Assembly: GCF_001298525.1 (NCBI RefSeq)
Contig: NZ_CP012678.1
Location: forward strand, 248,001-312,000
Source: Psychrobacter urativorans
GTDB lineage: Bacteria > Pseudomonadota > Gammaproteobacteria > Pseudomonadales > Moraxellaceae
Direction: 5' to 3'
DNA length: 64,000 nucleotides
Shown: piece after piece, positions 10,669-19,885 of the stretch
Numbering within the stretch: position 1 is the first letter of the stretch
How the letters are laid out: each line of letters opens with the position of its first letter
The notes under the pieces: generated by a model
The model's database searches: none
The model's input: the letters and a program-made list of their open reading frames with translations, nothing else
What the model was told of the DNA's origin: nothing
Made by a program: the position numbers and the translations under genes

Positions 10669-12201
10669 TTATAGGCGTTCAAGTTTTCTTGATAATGACC
10701 ATGCCGCATCTGTGCGCAGAGTTTGAGCATGTTCAGATTTACCGCTACTCAGCGATGACCATTGCGGTTTGCTACGCGCTTTTTTAAGCTCACTAGGCAG
10801 CTTGTGAGTAGACCAAGGTTTCATACTTTCTGGATTGTCGTCATCATTAGAATGATTATTGCTATAAGACATCTGCGTTGCGTCAGTAGCGGCATGTCCA
10901 CGATGACGTAGCGCCATGTGCAAGTCTATCGCACGAGTCGCCAGCAGCGTTAACGTTGCAGGATCAATATATAAGCGCTTCACACCGGATAGCCGATCCG
11001 CGATACTGCCTGTATTGGATAATAACCCGCCAGCAATACCGCCTAACGCTGTGCCTAGCCCTAAGGTCGTACCCAGTGCAGCAGCATCAATACCTAGCCC
11101 TAATAACGCGCCAGCCGCTGCTCCTGAAGTGGTGCGAATACCATAACTTTTTAGCAATTCAGCGTCAAAAGGATCTTGCTGATAAGCTTTTAGCTCAAGC
11201 GGTGTTGCTGCCACGGCATTGTCATAAAATTTATATGAATTTAATAGCTGATGCTGCATGGCACGCTCACTTTGGCGTACCGCTTCTTGCATCTGCTGCA
11301 ATATTGGCATCGGGTCATCATCATCGTTAATTTCGCGCACAAAGGCGGCAACATTCAATAAGAAATCCGCAATAATAATATTAGCGTCATCATATAACAG
11401 CGCCCAATCCTCGGTCCGACGTTGCATCAGCTGCTCAAGCATTTCGGCATGAGTAAGCATAGTCGCAAGATTTTGCCAAAGCCGCATCTCATCGCTAAAT
11501 TCAAACGCTACCGAATCAAACCGCGTTGAAATATGCAAGTTACGACGCGCCAGCATCGTCTGCCACGCATCAATATTACCATCTTGGCTGTCCGTAAAGT
11601 TAAATACTGGCATGACTGGAATTGCTGCCCACGACAAAATAGCCAATTCATCTTTATATTTACCAAGCACCGGTTCACGCGCATCGATCACATATACCGC
11701 CATATCACTTGCCAACAGCTGCCGAATAACCTTTGCTTCTTGGCTATAATCCTCATGCTCACTGCTATATGAAGCTGTAGCTCCTGATGCAATATCAGCG
11801 GCTAAAAATTGCTGTAAACGCTCAATACCATCACGGCGACTGGCGGTGTTATCCTCTAGCCAATCCATCAGTCCAGAAGCATCTTCAAGACCAGGGGTAT
11901 CATACAATGCGACCAGTACATCACCCGTTTGACTGTCTATCAGCTGCGCACGCTCAACATGGCGCGTAGTCGCTGCCTCATTCTTTACTTCACCAAAATA
12001 AACATCTCGTAATAAAGTACGCAAAATTGAAGTCTTGCCAGTATTGGTGTGCCCAACCACTGCCAACTTTAAAGGTTCACCGCTGCCAATGGTGGTTTTT
12101 GCGCGAGCAGACTGCGGTGTCACGTCCAAGTAGGCATTCTCTTCGAGTAACCTTGTCGGCTGCTTGCTCATATAGCTATTGTTATTATTATCTTGGTTCA
12201 T
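10669..12201 (-). CDS. DUF3482-type GTPase
   Basis: TRAFAC-class small-GTPase-like protein of 510 residues. Seen: G1 P-loop GHTNTGKTS near residue 50, G3 DTPGLED near 102, and a G4-like NFTD near 201 in place of the usual NKxD. A glycine/alanine-rich hydrophobic stretch near 355-395 (GAAAGALLGLGIDAAALG) looks like a membrane-inserting glycine zipper. The C-terminal 80 residues are polar and low-complexity. In many proteobacteria this family sits directly beside a DUF2868 membrane protein, as here (12455-13918), so the pair probably acts together at the inner membrane. The function is not established. Reading direction is DUF2868 then this gene, with a 253-base gap. Confidence 0.8.
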   Translation of the reverse strand: MNQDNNNNSYMSKQPTRLLEENAYLDVTPQSARAKTTIGSGEPLKLAVVGHTNTGKTSILRTLLRDVYFGEVKNEAATTRHVERAQLIDSQTGDVLVALYDTPGLEDASGLMDWLEDNTASRRDGIERLQQFLAADIASGATASYSSEHEDYSQEAKVIRQLLASDMAVYVIDAREPVLGKYKDELAILSWAAIPVMPVFNFTDSQDGNIDAWQTMLARRNLHISTRFDSVAFEFSDEMRLWQNLATMLTHAEMLEQLMQRRTEDWALLYDDANIIIADFLLNVAAFVREINDDDDPMPILQQMQEAVRQSERAMQHQLLNSYKFYDNAVAATPLELKAYQQDPFDAELLKSYGIRTTSGAAAGALLGLGIDAAALGTTLGLGTALGGIAGGLLSNTGSIADRLSGVKRLYIDPATLTLLATRAIDLHMALRHRGHAATDATQMSYSNNHSNDDDNPESMKPWSTHKLPSELKKARSKPQWSSLSSGKSEHAQTLRTDAAWSLSRKLERL

Positions 12202-12454
12202 AATAGTGTCTTCTATTATTTAGTTAATCGTACGGTTTGATTGCAATATTATCTTGGTTTTAATATTGTTATATCATGCTGATAATGGCGTGTTATTCAT
12301 GTTTTTTAATAATAGAATGACGAATCTTGAATTCTATAATTTAATAAGTTCGTATTTTAATAGTGATGCTAATTCATTGAAAAATAAAGGAATCATTCGT
12401 TATAGTGTAAATATATATTATTTCTTCAAGCCAGTGATTTAGCGTTAATTCGCG

Positions 12455-13918
12455 TTAATCGATAGTTTGTTCATGAGCAGTTACCAAACCAATTTTACGT
12501 GCTGCCAGAGCCGTTTGCCATTGTTGATAGCGGGCAGTTTTTTGCTGCGTATTCGGGTCAGAAAAATCAGAAGTAGTGGTATTGATATTTTCTTGACTTA
12601 ATAATTGTACAATAAGCCCGTATTTAGCATGGCTGGCGATGTGATCAAGTTTGCGTAATGTGCCGCGATCAGGTAGCGCTTGACTGTGAATTCCTATGAG
12701 CACTTGCACGGGATGTTGATCCAAATATGTCGTTAAGCGCGTCATATCGTCACGGTCATCAACGATACCAAAATTATCTACCTTGTCGTCATTATTGTCG
12801 TTACTATTATCATTAAAGGCGATATGCCACCATTTATCGACATCTGTAGGATATTCTAGTAACGCCACCAGCTTCTTACCAGCACTAACCGTGGCTTTTG
12901 GCGCAACTGGCGCATCGACTTCGATAAAGTCATCAGCATCAACCACTTGCCGCTGCCAAAAGTTAATAATCTTTTGATAGTAGGGTAATTTAATATCCAA
13001 GCGCATTTTTTTACGGCGAAACATCAGCGCACAAAATGACCATGCTAGCGCCCGTGGTACGATGCCATACATCAGCAAACTACCAATTAATAAGCCTGCC
13101 CACTGCCGAGCGATAGGTAAGGGTAGTGCTTCAGTGACCAAACGGCTCTGCACAATTGCCGCATTATCTGGCACATCAAAGCCCACCATACTGGGTAACC
13201 AACCAAGCATATGGGTCAACGTAATAAGAGCCTGATCTGATAATAAGGTCGACTCCCAACTAAAGCTGTATTGACGTATAATCAATAAGAATATGATAGC
13301 CAATAGCATCCCTGTCAGAGTCGCTAGCCACAGCTGATGGCTGAACCGTCCTAAATACCAGCGCATACCGCTATGCTGAAGTTGCTGCTCATACAAGCGC
13401 ACCGCTGCTTGCGTGATATCGTCTTTACCTCGTATCAAACGCTTAGGACTGACAAAATTGGCGAACCAGTTTGCAGACTGTTTACCTTGATTAATCATGG
13501 TTAATACTAGCCAACCGATGAGCATAATAGTATGAAAACCAAGCAGACATACCAAAACATAGAAAAAATTGACCACATTGGCTTGTAGTAAGGTGAATAG
13601 CCCTAAAAAGCCCGAGACACACCATACGACACTCATCACCGTCATGATGCCTTTGATGCGTCCGTCAATCTTTTCTAGCACGCGTGTTAGTGCGCCATTA
13701 CTATCGATGCGTGACGCCCGCCTATGTAGTTTTTGGATGGGCGTACCTAATTCAGCTTGCAGCTTTTCAGTGACCAATAGCGGGTCAGTAGCGAATATAT
13801 GCTGGTCAGTTTCAAGCGTGCGTACCAATTCAGTCAGTTGGTTTTGTGGTGATAACATAGCGGTCGTCATATCCGTATAAATAAGTGTTGAGTAACATGA
13901 GCGAAAGGCGCTTAACAT
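12455..13918 (-). CDS. DUF2868 family membrane protein
   Basis: 487-residue inner-membrane protein partnering the DUF3482 GTPase. Seen: hydrophobic segments near residues 92-112 (IMTVMSVVWCVSGFLGLFTL), 115-142, 196-220 (LTGMLLAIIFLLII) and 275-305 (WAGLLIGSLLMYGIV), separated by charged loops, then a soluble C-terminal third of about 180 residues. The longest frame begins at 13918, but no ribosome site precedes it; ATG 13870 (MTTAMLSPQN) preceded by ACGGAT may be the real start. The RutR-like inverted repeat at 14044 lies about 125-175 bases upstream of this gene as well as upstream of the divergent permease. Function is unknown. Confidence 0.78.
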   Translation of the reverse strand: MLSAFRSCYSTLIYTDMTTAMLSPQNQLTELVRTLETDQHIFATDPLLVTEKLQAELGTPIQKLHRRASRIDSNGALTRVLEKIDGRIKGIMTVMSVVWCVSGFLGLFTLLQANVVNFFYVLVCLLGFHTIMLIGWLVLTMINQGKQSANWFANFVSPKRLIRGKDDITQAAVRLYEQQLQHSGMRWYLGRFSHQLWLATLTGMLLAIIFLLIIRQYSFSWESTLLSDQALITLTHMLGWLPSMVGFDVPDNAAIVQSRLVTEALPLPIARQWAGLLIGSLLMYGIVPRALAWSFCALMFRRKKMRLDIKLPYYQKIINFWQRQVVDADDFIEVDAPVAPKATVSAGKKLVALLEYPTDVDKWWHIAFNDNSNDNNDDKVDNFGIVDDRDDMTRLTTYLDQHPVQVLIGIHSQALPDRGTLRKLDHIASHAKYGLIVQLLSQENINTTTSDFSDPNTQQKTARYQQWQTALAARKIGLVTAHEQTID

Positions 13919-14043
13919 TCAATAAAAATAACGACTTGCTTACGAATAATGTTAAATTTCTATAATATATGGCTATATTAGCCGCGATAAATAGAGTTTT
14001 TTTAAGATTAAATCGTTATAAATTAATAACTTACCCTATAAGC

Positions 14044-14057
14044 TGACCAAATGGTCA
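14044..14057. promoter_or_regulatory. RutR-like operator (TGACCA-AA-TGGTCA)
   Basis: Perfect 6-base inverted repeat with a 2-base spacer. It equals the core of the published E. coli RutR consensus (TTGACCAnnTGGTCAA); here the flanks are C and A, so the right outer base also matches. It lies in the gap between the divergent DUF2868 gene and the NCS2 nucleobase permease, 410 bases before the permease start. RutR is a TetR-family sensor of pyrimidines, so the link to a nucleobase permease is sensible. The regulator itself is not in the window, and the distance to the permease is long. Confidence 0.45.
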
Positions 14058-14179
14058 AAAAATCACTGGCAGTTATTATCAATACACGCTATCCTAAAAG
14101 TAAGTTATGAGCTTTACGATATAACCAAAACAAGCGCAACAAGCGCAATAGATAATAAGTTATTTGTTATATCGATAAT

Positions 14180-14202
14180 TAACATTGATATTAACAATGT
14201 TA
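14180..14202. promoter_or_regulatory. Inverted repeat TAACATTG-7-CAATGTTA
   Basis: Perfect 8-base arms around a 7-base AT spacer, of operator size for a dimeric regulator. It lies between the RutR-like site and the permease. No known regulator consensus was recognised. Confidence 0.35.
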
Positions 14203-14210
14203 GCAGTATG

Positions 14211-14240
14211 CGGTTTTGATGCTCCTGCATCAACTAACCG
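14211..14240. repeat. Stable hairpin upstream of the NCS2 permease
   Basis: CGGTT-TTGATGC, loop TCCT, GCATCAA-(CT)-AACCG: 12 paired bases with one 2-base bulge. No T-run follows, so it is not a standard terminator. It is either part of a structured 5' leader of the permease mRNA or an operator. The rest of 13919-14466 is AT-rich non-coding sequence; TATAGT at 14393 is a possible -10 but no convincing -35 accompanies it. Confidence 0.35.
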
Positions 14241-14466
14241 TAAAATCACAATGTTCTTTTTGTGAATCTAGCAAACCTATTATTTTAAAAAGAGCAATGA
14301 CTTCTTTTCATATGTTTGATATAGATAAGCAATGAGTACAAAGCGTGATAAAAAACAGTGAATAAGCTCAGTTATTGTAAAACTTAATTTACTATAGTTC
14401 TACGTCATTCAAGGTGTATCAGTTAGGATACATTAAAAATATAACATGCAGGGAGCACACCTATCT

Positions 14467-15954
14467 ATGGATATCAAATCTACCTCTAATCCAACGTTCG
14501 CTCGTCCAGAAGATGAGAACTTGGGCGTTGGCGCTAATATCGCTTATGGCTTTCAACACGTCCTTACGATGTATGGCGGCATTATTGCGGTTCCATTGAT
14601 CGTTGGGCAAGCAGCTGGACTGACTTCGCCTGAGATCGGCTTATTGATTGCCGCTTCTTTGTTTATTGGTGGTCTAGCGACACTATTACAGACCCTAGGT
14701 GTTCCTTTCTTTGGTTGTCAGCTGCCATTGGTACAAGGCGTGTCTTTTGCAAGTGTGGCGACAGTTGTTGCTATCGTAACCACGGGGGGCGGACTACCTT
14801 CTGTATTTGGTGCGGTTATGGCAGCCTCTGCGCTTGGCTTTTTAATTACGCCTATTTTTTCCCAGATTATTAAGTTCTTTCCGCCACTCGTCACGGGTAC
14901 GGTTATTACCACGATTGGTCTAACCTTGATGCCAGTAGCAGCACGCTGGGCGATGGGTGGTAACAGTAAAGCACCAGATTTTGGTAGCATGACTAACATC
15001 GGTCTTGCAGGCTTTACGTTATTAGTGGTATTACTACTCAGTAAATTGGGTAACGCTGCGCTTAGCCGCTTATCTATTTTGCTTGCCATGGTAATCGGCA
15101 CCTTTACCGCTTGGGCATTCGGCTTAGTTGATTTCTCTGGTATTACGACGGGTTCTATTTTTGCTTTCCCAAGCCCATTCCATTTTGGTGCACCTAAATT
15201 TGAGCTTGCTGCGATTATCTCAATGTTTATCGTGGTATTGGTTATTCTAGTAGAAACCTCAGCTGACATTTTGGCAGTTGGCGATATCATTGAGACTGAA
15301 GTTGACTCAAAACGTCTAGGTAATGGTCTACGTGCAGATATGGCAGCCAGTATGATTGCCCCAATCTTTGGCTCTTTCACTCAAAGTGCTTTTGCGCAAA
15401 ACGTTGGTTTGGTTGCAGTAACCGGTGTTAAAAGCCGTTTCGTAGTGGCTTATGCTGGTATCATTTTAGTAGTACTAGGCTTAATGCCTATCATGGGACG
15501 CGTTATTGCAACGGTTCCAACTGCAGTATTAGGTGGCGCGGGTATCGTATTATTTGGTACGGTTGCAGCCAGTGGTATTCGTACTCTTGCACAAGTTAGC
15601 TATACCAATAACATGAACCTTATCATTGTTGCTACCTCTATCGGTTTTGGTATGTTGCCGATTGCTGCTCCAGCATTCTATGATCAATTCCCAGACTGGT
15701 TTGCAACTATCTTCCACTCAGGTATCAGTTCTGCAGCGATTATGGCTATTGCACTAAACTTGTTGTTTAACCATCTTAAAGCCGGAAATTCAGAGAATCA
15801 GTCAGTATTTGCAGCGGGTACAGAAGACCGTTCAGTACGCCCTGATGTTATCCTTGATTTGACTGACGGCGATTACTTCAGCGAAGGTAAGTTGTTTGAC
15901 GTAGACCACAATGAAGTTCCTGTGGCTAAAGTACAAAAAACAGCAGCGCATTAA
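14467..15954 (+). CDS. NCS2 (NAT) family xanthine/urate/uracil:cation symporter
   Basis: Polytopic inner-membrane nucleobase transporter of about 495 residues. Seen: the NAT signature QNVGLVAVTG in the second half, the MYGGIIAVPLIVGQAAGL first helix, the QGVSFASVATV re-entrant segment and FFPPLVTGTVITTIGL, closest in pattern to xanthine/uric-acid members (XanP/UacT/PbuX) rather than to UraA. Exact substrate is not decidable here. I chose ATG 14467 because AGGGAG lies 11 bases upstream; the longer ATG at 14446 has no properly spaced ribosome site. It is monocistronic, with a strong terminator at 15997. A RutR-like box upstream suggests control by pyrimidine or purine status. Confidence 0.88.
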   Translation: MDIKSTSNPTFARPEDENLGVGANIAYGFQHVLTMYGGIIAVPLIVGQAAGLTSPEIGLLIAASLFIGGLATLLQTLGVPFFGCQLPLVQGVSFASVATVVAIVTTGGGLPSVFGAVMAASALGFLITPIFSQIIKFFPPLVTGTVITTIGLTLMPVAARWAMGGNSKAPDFGSMTNIGLAGFTLLVVLLLSKLGNAALSRLSILLAMVIGTFTAWAFGLVDFSGITTGSIFAFPSPFHFGAPKFELAAIISMFIVVLVILVETSADILAVGDIIETEVDSKRLGNGLRADMAASMIAPIFGSFTQSAFAQNVGLVAVTGVKSRFVVAYAGIILVVLGLMPIMGRVIATVPTAVLGGAGIVLFGTVAASGIRTLAQVSYTNNMNLIIVATSIGFGMLPIAAPAFYDQFPDWFATIFHSGISSAAIMAIALNLLFNHLKAGNSENQSVFAAGTEDRSVRPDVILDLTDGDYFSEGKLFDVDHNEVPVAKVQKTAAH

Positions 15955-15996
15955 TATAGCTTAAGTAAAAATATCAATGCTATAAAGTTATGATAT

Positions 15997-16029
15997 AAAA
16001 AAGCCGCCCATTATTGAGGCGGCTTTTTT
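15997..16029. terminator. Rho-independent terminator after the NCS2 permease
   Basis: AAAAAAGCCGCC pairs perfectly with GGCGGCTTTTTT around a 9-base loop; 12 base pairs followed directly by the T-run on the plus strand. Confidence 0.92.
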
Positions 16030-16134
16030 ATGATAAAAAATAAGGTACAGCTATAATATAGATTGGCAAATATTTAGAGAAGCAGTCATACTAAATGAGT
16101 AATCATCATAGACTAACCCTAATAAGGAGTCAGT

Positions 16135-16905
16135 ATGCAGACCATGAATGCAACTAAAAAAACGTATCTTATCATTGGTGGTACTGGCGGTATCGGTCGA
16201 GCAATGGTGAAGCAGTTGCTAGAAAGCACCGACAAAGAAGAAGGTGGTAGTCAGGTCTATGCAACTTATCATAAAACTGTACCTGACTTTGAGGCAGACA
16301 ACCTGCATTGGTTGCAAATGGATGTCAGTAATGAGGACAGTATCGAGCAAGCGGCGACTGAGATTAAACAGCATACCACGCATCTTGATTGGGTCATTAA
16401 CTGTGTAGGGCTACTACATACTGAGACGGCGCAACCTGAAAAAGCACTCAGACAGGTTGAGACAGACTTTTTCTTACAAAATATGCAAGTCAATGCGTTA
16501 GCCAGTCTGCTGATTGCGAAACATATCAAGCCACTGTTGGCTACCGCTGAACGAAGTAACGAGAAACCGGCAATTTTTGCCACTATCTCAGCTCGTGTTG
16601 GTAGTATTAGCGATAATCAAGTGGGTGGCTGGTACAGCTATCGCATGAGTAAAGCTGCTCTTAATATGGGGATGAAAAATCTAAGTATTGAATGGGGTCG
16701 GGCGCTTAAAGATGTGTGCGTGGTCGTTATGCAGCCGGGTACGGTTAATACGCAACTGTCTGCGCCCTTTCAAGCCAATGTGGCGGAGGGGCATCTGTTC
16801 TCGCCAGAATACAGTGCAGAATGTTTATTAGAAGTGCTCGCAGGTATGACCGCGACTCAATCGGGCAGTTTCGTTGATTGGGCGGGTGAGTCAATACCGT
16901 GGTAA
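16135..16905 (+). CDS. Short-chain dehydrogenase/reductase, C-factor-like
   Basis: Classical-type SDR of 256 residues. Seen: cofactor motif GGTGGIGR near residue 18, NCVG (NNAG equivalent) near 90, and catalytic Tyr/Lys in YRMSK near 172 with the Ser of SARVGS upstream. The overall pattern resembles CsgA/C-factor-type SDRs, whose substrate is usually unknown. ATG 16135 has AAGGAG five bases upstream. It stands alone and converges on prpD with only 72 bases between; no terminator is visible in that gap. Confidence 0.82.
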   Translation: MQTMNATKKTYLIIGGTGGIGRAMVKQLLESTDKEEGGSQVYATYHKTVPDFEADNLHWLQMDVSNEDSIEQAATEIKQHTTHLDWVINCVGLLHTETAQPEKALRQVETDFFLQNMQVNALASLLIAKHIKPLLATAERSNEKPAIFATISARVGSISDNQVGGWYSYRMSKAALNMGMKNLSIEWGRALKDVCVVVMQPGTVNTQLSAPFQANVAEGHLFSPEYSAECLLEVLAGMTATQSGSFVDWAGESIPW

Positions 16906-16977
16906 ATCCACAATATTGACCTGAAAATTTGCTTCAAATAGTTTAAATGGCTAAAGATATACACTGGAATAAACCTG

Positions 16978-18498
16978 CTAATTAGTGACAAACATCGCCA
17001 TAAACTCATTCACAGGTGTTTGATCTAATTGGGCTTGATTATCACATAGAGCGATAATGGCGTCACAACGACTACTGATAAAGCGTGTCGCCAAACTGGC
17101 TTGAAACTTAGCTTCTAAGATAGGAATACCCTCACTACGGCGACGTTTATGCCCAAGAGGGTATTCAACCACAACCTTATCGGTGCTGGTGCCATCGGTA
17201 AAGAATATTTGAATAGCATTCGCAATCGAGCGTTTGCTAGGATCATGATAATCACGCGAGTAGCTCGGATCTTCCACTACCACCATCTTACGGCGTAACG
17301 CATCAATCAACAGATGATGCTCAGCATGATAGTCATCTTCATAGTTTTCTGCCATGAGATCGCCGGTTAATAGCGGTACAGCAACCATATACTGTAGACA
17401 GTGGTCACGATCGGCAGGATTGTCCAATGTACCTTCTTTCGAGATGATGCGTATTGCAGATTCATGCGTGGTCAGTACGATTTTTTCGATATCATCAATA
17501 TCGTTGTCTTCGATACGTGGGTGCAAAATAACGGCGGCTTCACAGGCGGTTTGTGCATGAAATTCAGCAGGGAAGCTGATTTTAAATAAGATGTTCTCCA
17601 TCACATAGCTACCAAAGTCACGTTGGAATTTAAATATTCGTTCGCTTTCAGGTTTAGTGGCTAAGTCGGCATTAGTATGGCTAAACAGCACATCATAAAA
17701 CCCCCATTGCGGGGCAGTCAGCGCCCCTGGTATACCCATCTCGCCGCGCCTAGTAATATCTACCAAACGTACGGCTCGACTGGTGGCATCACCTGCTGCC
17801 CATGACTTGCGGCTACCCGCATTGGGAGCGTGACGATAGGTACGCAGTGCTTGTCCATCAACTATGGCTTGTGAGAGTGCCGCCATTATCCGCTCGCGTG
17901 ATAAGTTATAAAGCTTGGCAACGACTGCAGTTGATGCCAGCTTAACTAAGAACACATGATCCAACCCAACACGGTTAAAAGAGTTTTCTAACGCGATGAC
18001 GCCTTGTATTTCATGCGCCATAATCATCGCTTCTAACACATCCCTCATGATAAGGGGCGCACGCCCTTGGCTGACATTTTGCTGACTGATATAGTCCGCT
18101 ACCGCTAAGATAGCACCTAAGTTATCGGAAGGATGCCCCCATTCAGCCGCCAGCCACGTATCGTTATAATCAAGCCAGCGCACCATACAGCCAATATCAA
18201 AAGCGGCTTTGATGGGGTCTAAACGATATGCAGTGCCGGGAACACGCGCACCATTTGGGGTGATTTGATCCGCACATTCTGCGCCCAGATGTTTGGTACA
18301 TTCAGGAAAGCGCAATGCCAACAGCCCGCAGCCAATGGTATCCATCAGACAATAGCGCGCCGTATTCCATGCGTCAGCACTATTGGGAGAGTCGTTATCT
18401 ATGGAATAAGTTAAGACATAATCCGCAATTTTTTGAATCTCAATATCGTATTCTGGGCGAACATTGCTTTCCACCGTTGTCCTTTCTGCACCAGTCAT
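16978..18498 (-). CDS. prpD: 2-methylcitrate dehydratase PrpD
   Basis: MmgE/PrpD family enzyme that dehydrates 2-methylcitrate to 2-methyl-cis-aconitate in propionate breakdown. Seen: MVRWLDYNDTWLAAEWGHPS near residue 107, the most conserved PrpD block, followed by DNLGAILAVADYI; RTYRHAPNAGSRKSWAAGDA near 222; LTAPQWGFYDVL. At 506 residues it is slightly longer than E. coli PrpD (483). GAGGAG precedes the ATG. It is the last prp gene in transcription order and is separated from prpF by an ABC exporter and two acetyltransferases. The window also has acnD plus prpF, an alternative route to the same step. Confidence 0.9.
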   Translation of the reverse strand: MTGAERTTVESNVRPEYDIEIQKIADYVLTYSIDNDSPNSADAWNTARYCLMDTIGCGLLALRFPECTKHLGAECADQITPNGARVPGTAYRLDPIKAAFDIGCMVRWLDYNDTWLAAEWGHPSDNLGAILAVADYISQQNVSQGRAPLIMRDVLEAMIMAHEIQGVIALENSFNRVGLDHVFLVKLASTAVVAKLYNLSRERIMAALSQAIVDGQALRTYRHAPNAGSRKSWAAGDATSRAVRLVDITRRGEMGIPGALTAPQWGFYDVLFSHTNADLATKPESERIFKFQRDFGSYVMENILFKISFPAEFHAQTACEAAVILHPRIEDNDIDDIEKIVLTTHESAIRIISKEGTLDNPADRDHCLQYMVAVPLLTGDLMAENYEDDYHAEHHLLIDALRRKMVVVEDPSYSRDYHDPSKRSIANAIQIFFTDGTSTDKVVVEYPLGHKRRRSEGIPILEAKFQASLATRFISSRCDAIIALCDNQAQLDQTPVNEFMAMFVTN

Positions 18499-18623
18499 TA
18501 TAATCTCCTCATCCTTGAGTATGGGTAATCGCTATGAATCAAAGCCACTTCATTAAAAATAGCATACTCAATATCAGACCACAGTGACATAGTGTAAAAC
18601 AAGCTTAAGAGCGCTTTTTATGT

Positions 18624-19139
18624 TTAAAGCGGCGCTAAAATCATATGAATGTGCTCAATACCTTCAGCATCATATGCTGCGTCTTCACAGACAAAGCCTA
18701 AGGATTGATAAAATTCAATCAGATAAGTTTGGGCAGACAGATGAATCGGCTGATTGGAAAAGTGACTGTGGCAATAATCAATCGCGCGTATCATAAGCTC
18801 ACGTGCAAGCCCATGACCACGATAGTCCGCCACTACCAAGACGCGCCCGATAATAGGATAGCGCTGTGGCGTAGTGGAGGTTAGCACGCGGCAGTAGGCT
18901 ACCAGCTGTGGATTTGAGTCCTGATTGTCATTTCCCTCATTACCTTTATAAGCAGATAAATGCATCGCTGTAAAATCAAGACCATCGGCATCGATATAAG
19001 TACAGTGCTGATCCTTCACAAAAACCTGTTCACGTGCTTGAATGATGTTATAGACCTCATAGCCACTAAGTTCATGAAAGGATGTCAGTTGCCACGTGAG
19101 TGATGATGGTAAAAAAGGAGTGTTATTGCTGTTTTTCAT
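18624..19139 (-). CDS. GNAT N-acetyltransferase, ElaA-type
   Basis: 171-residue GNAT domain. Seen: the ElaA-like opening (IIQAREQVFVKDQHCTYIDA near residue 30), the acetyl-CoA pyrophosphate loop region RVLVVADYRGHGLARELM near 95, and the AQTYLIEFYQSLGFVCED end of the fold. The acceptor substrate is unknown for this family. It is a tandem paralogue of the next gene (19197-19775), sharing the motif order and most of these words, but without that gene's C-terminal helix. It lies between prpF and prpD on the same strand; no functional tie to propionate metabolism is evident. Confidence 0.85.
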   Translation of the reverse strand: MKNSNNTPFLPSSLTWQLTSFHELSGYEVYNIIQAREQVFVKDQHCTYIDADGLDFTAMHLSAYKGNEGNDNQDSNPQLVAYCRVLTSTTPQRYPIIGRVLVVADYRGHGLARELMIRAIDYCHSHFSNQPIHLSAQTYLIEFYQSLGFVCEDAAYDAEGIEHIHMILAPL

Positions 19140-19196
19140 GGGTTTTAGCGCTCATTACTTCATTAAAATTAGATTATATTTTATTTATAAAGCCAG

Positions 19197-19775
19197 TTAA
19201 ATCATTAAGTAAACCACACCAATGAGAAATAAAACGGCTAACATTAACAGTATAAAGTTAAGAATCTTGCTGGTACCGGAACTTTGCGTTGGTGCTTTGA
19301 CTTTCTTAACGGGATATAACACCATATTGACATGCTCAAGACCATCTGCCAGATAAAAATCACTATTCGCTACAAACCCTAGCGATTGATAAAAGTTAAT
19401 GAGATAAGTCTGTGCTGCGATGGCAATGGGGATTTTTTTACCATATTTTTTATGGCAATACTTGATAGCCTGCGTCATGATTTGGCGCGCTAAGCCGTTA
19501 CCTCGGTACTGTGGCAACACCAATACTCTGCCAATTGCCGGCATGGACCCTGACGCTTTAGCATGATTAAATTCGGGTGCAATAATGCGGCAATAGCCAA
19601 TCAGCTTTTCATTGTGATGCGCGACAAGATGTAGGCAGTCAAAATCCGCCTCATCAATGTCTTGATAAGCACAATGTTGCTCGACCACAAACACCTGCGA
19701 GCGTGCTTTTAAAATATGATACAGATCAACTGAGGTCAGCTCATCAAAGGTTTTTATAGAAATATCAGGACTCAT
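19197..19775 (-). CDS. GNAT N-acetyltransferase, ElaA-type, with C-terminal membrane anchor
   Basis: 192 residues: an ElaA-type GNAT domain (ILKARSQVFVVEQHCAYQDI near residue 20; RVLVLPQYRGNGLARQIMTQ near 92; AAQTYLINFYQSLGFVA near 125) followed by a basic linker (VKKVKAPTQSS) and a last hydrophobic helix of about 20 residues (ILNFILLMLAVLFLIGVVYL) at the extreme C-terminus. This is a tail-anchor layout that would hold the enzyme on the cytoplasmic face of the inner membrane. ElaA proteins are normally soluble and about 150 residues. The gene is adjacent to a soluble paralogue and downstream of an ABC exporter. Confidence 0.85.
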   Translation of the reverse strand: MSPDISIKTFDELTSVDLYHILKARSQVFVVEQHCAYQDIDEADFDCLHLVAHHNEKLIGYCRIIAPEFNHAKASGSMPAIGRVLVLPQYRGNGLARQIMTQAIKYCHKKYGKKIPIAIAAQTYLINFYQSLGFVANSDFYLADGLEHVNMVLYPVKKVKAPTQSSGTSKILNFILLMLAVLFLIGVVYLMI

Positions 19776-19885
19776 AGGAAAATAGCTTCTGGCAACTTAG
19801 TGGATATAGGTTAAAGGGGAAATGAGGAAAAGGTATCCGCATGTAAGGATATTATAGATAGCTATTATAACGGGTTAATGGTTGC

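Noticed and set aside
12254..12442. 62-codon plus-strand frame between the DUF3482 and DUF2868 genes
   Set aside because: AT-rich composition, hydrophobic/Asn-rich random-looking sequence, no ribosome site, and it lies antisense in a gap between two genes of one probable operon.
14718..15380. 220-codon frame antisense to the NCS2 permease
   Set aside because: Arises from the codon pattern of a hydrophobic membrane protein; the plus strand carries the family motifs.
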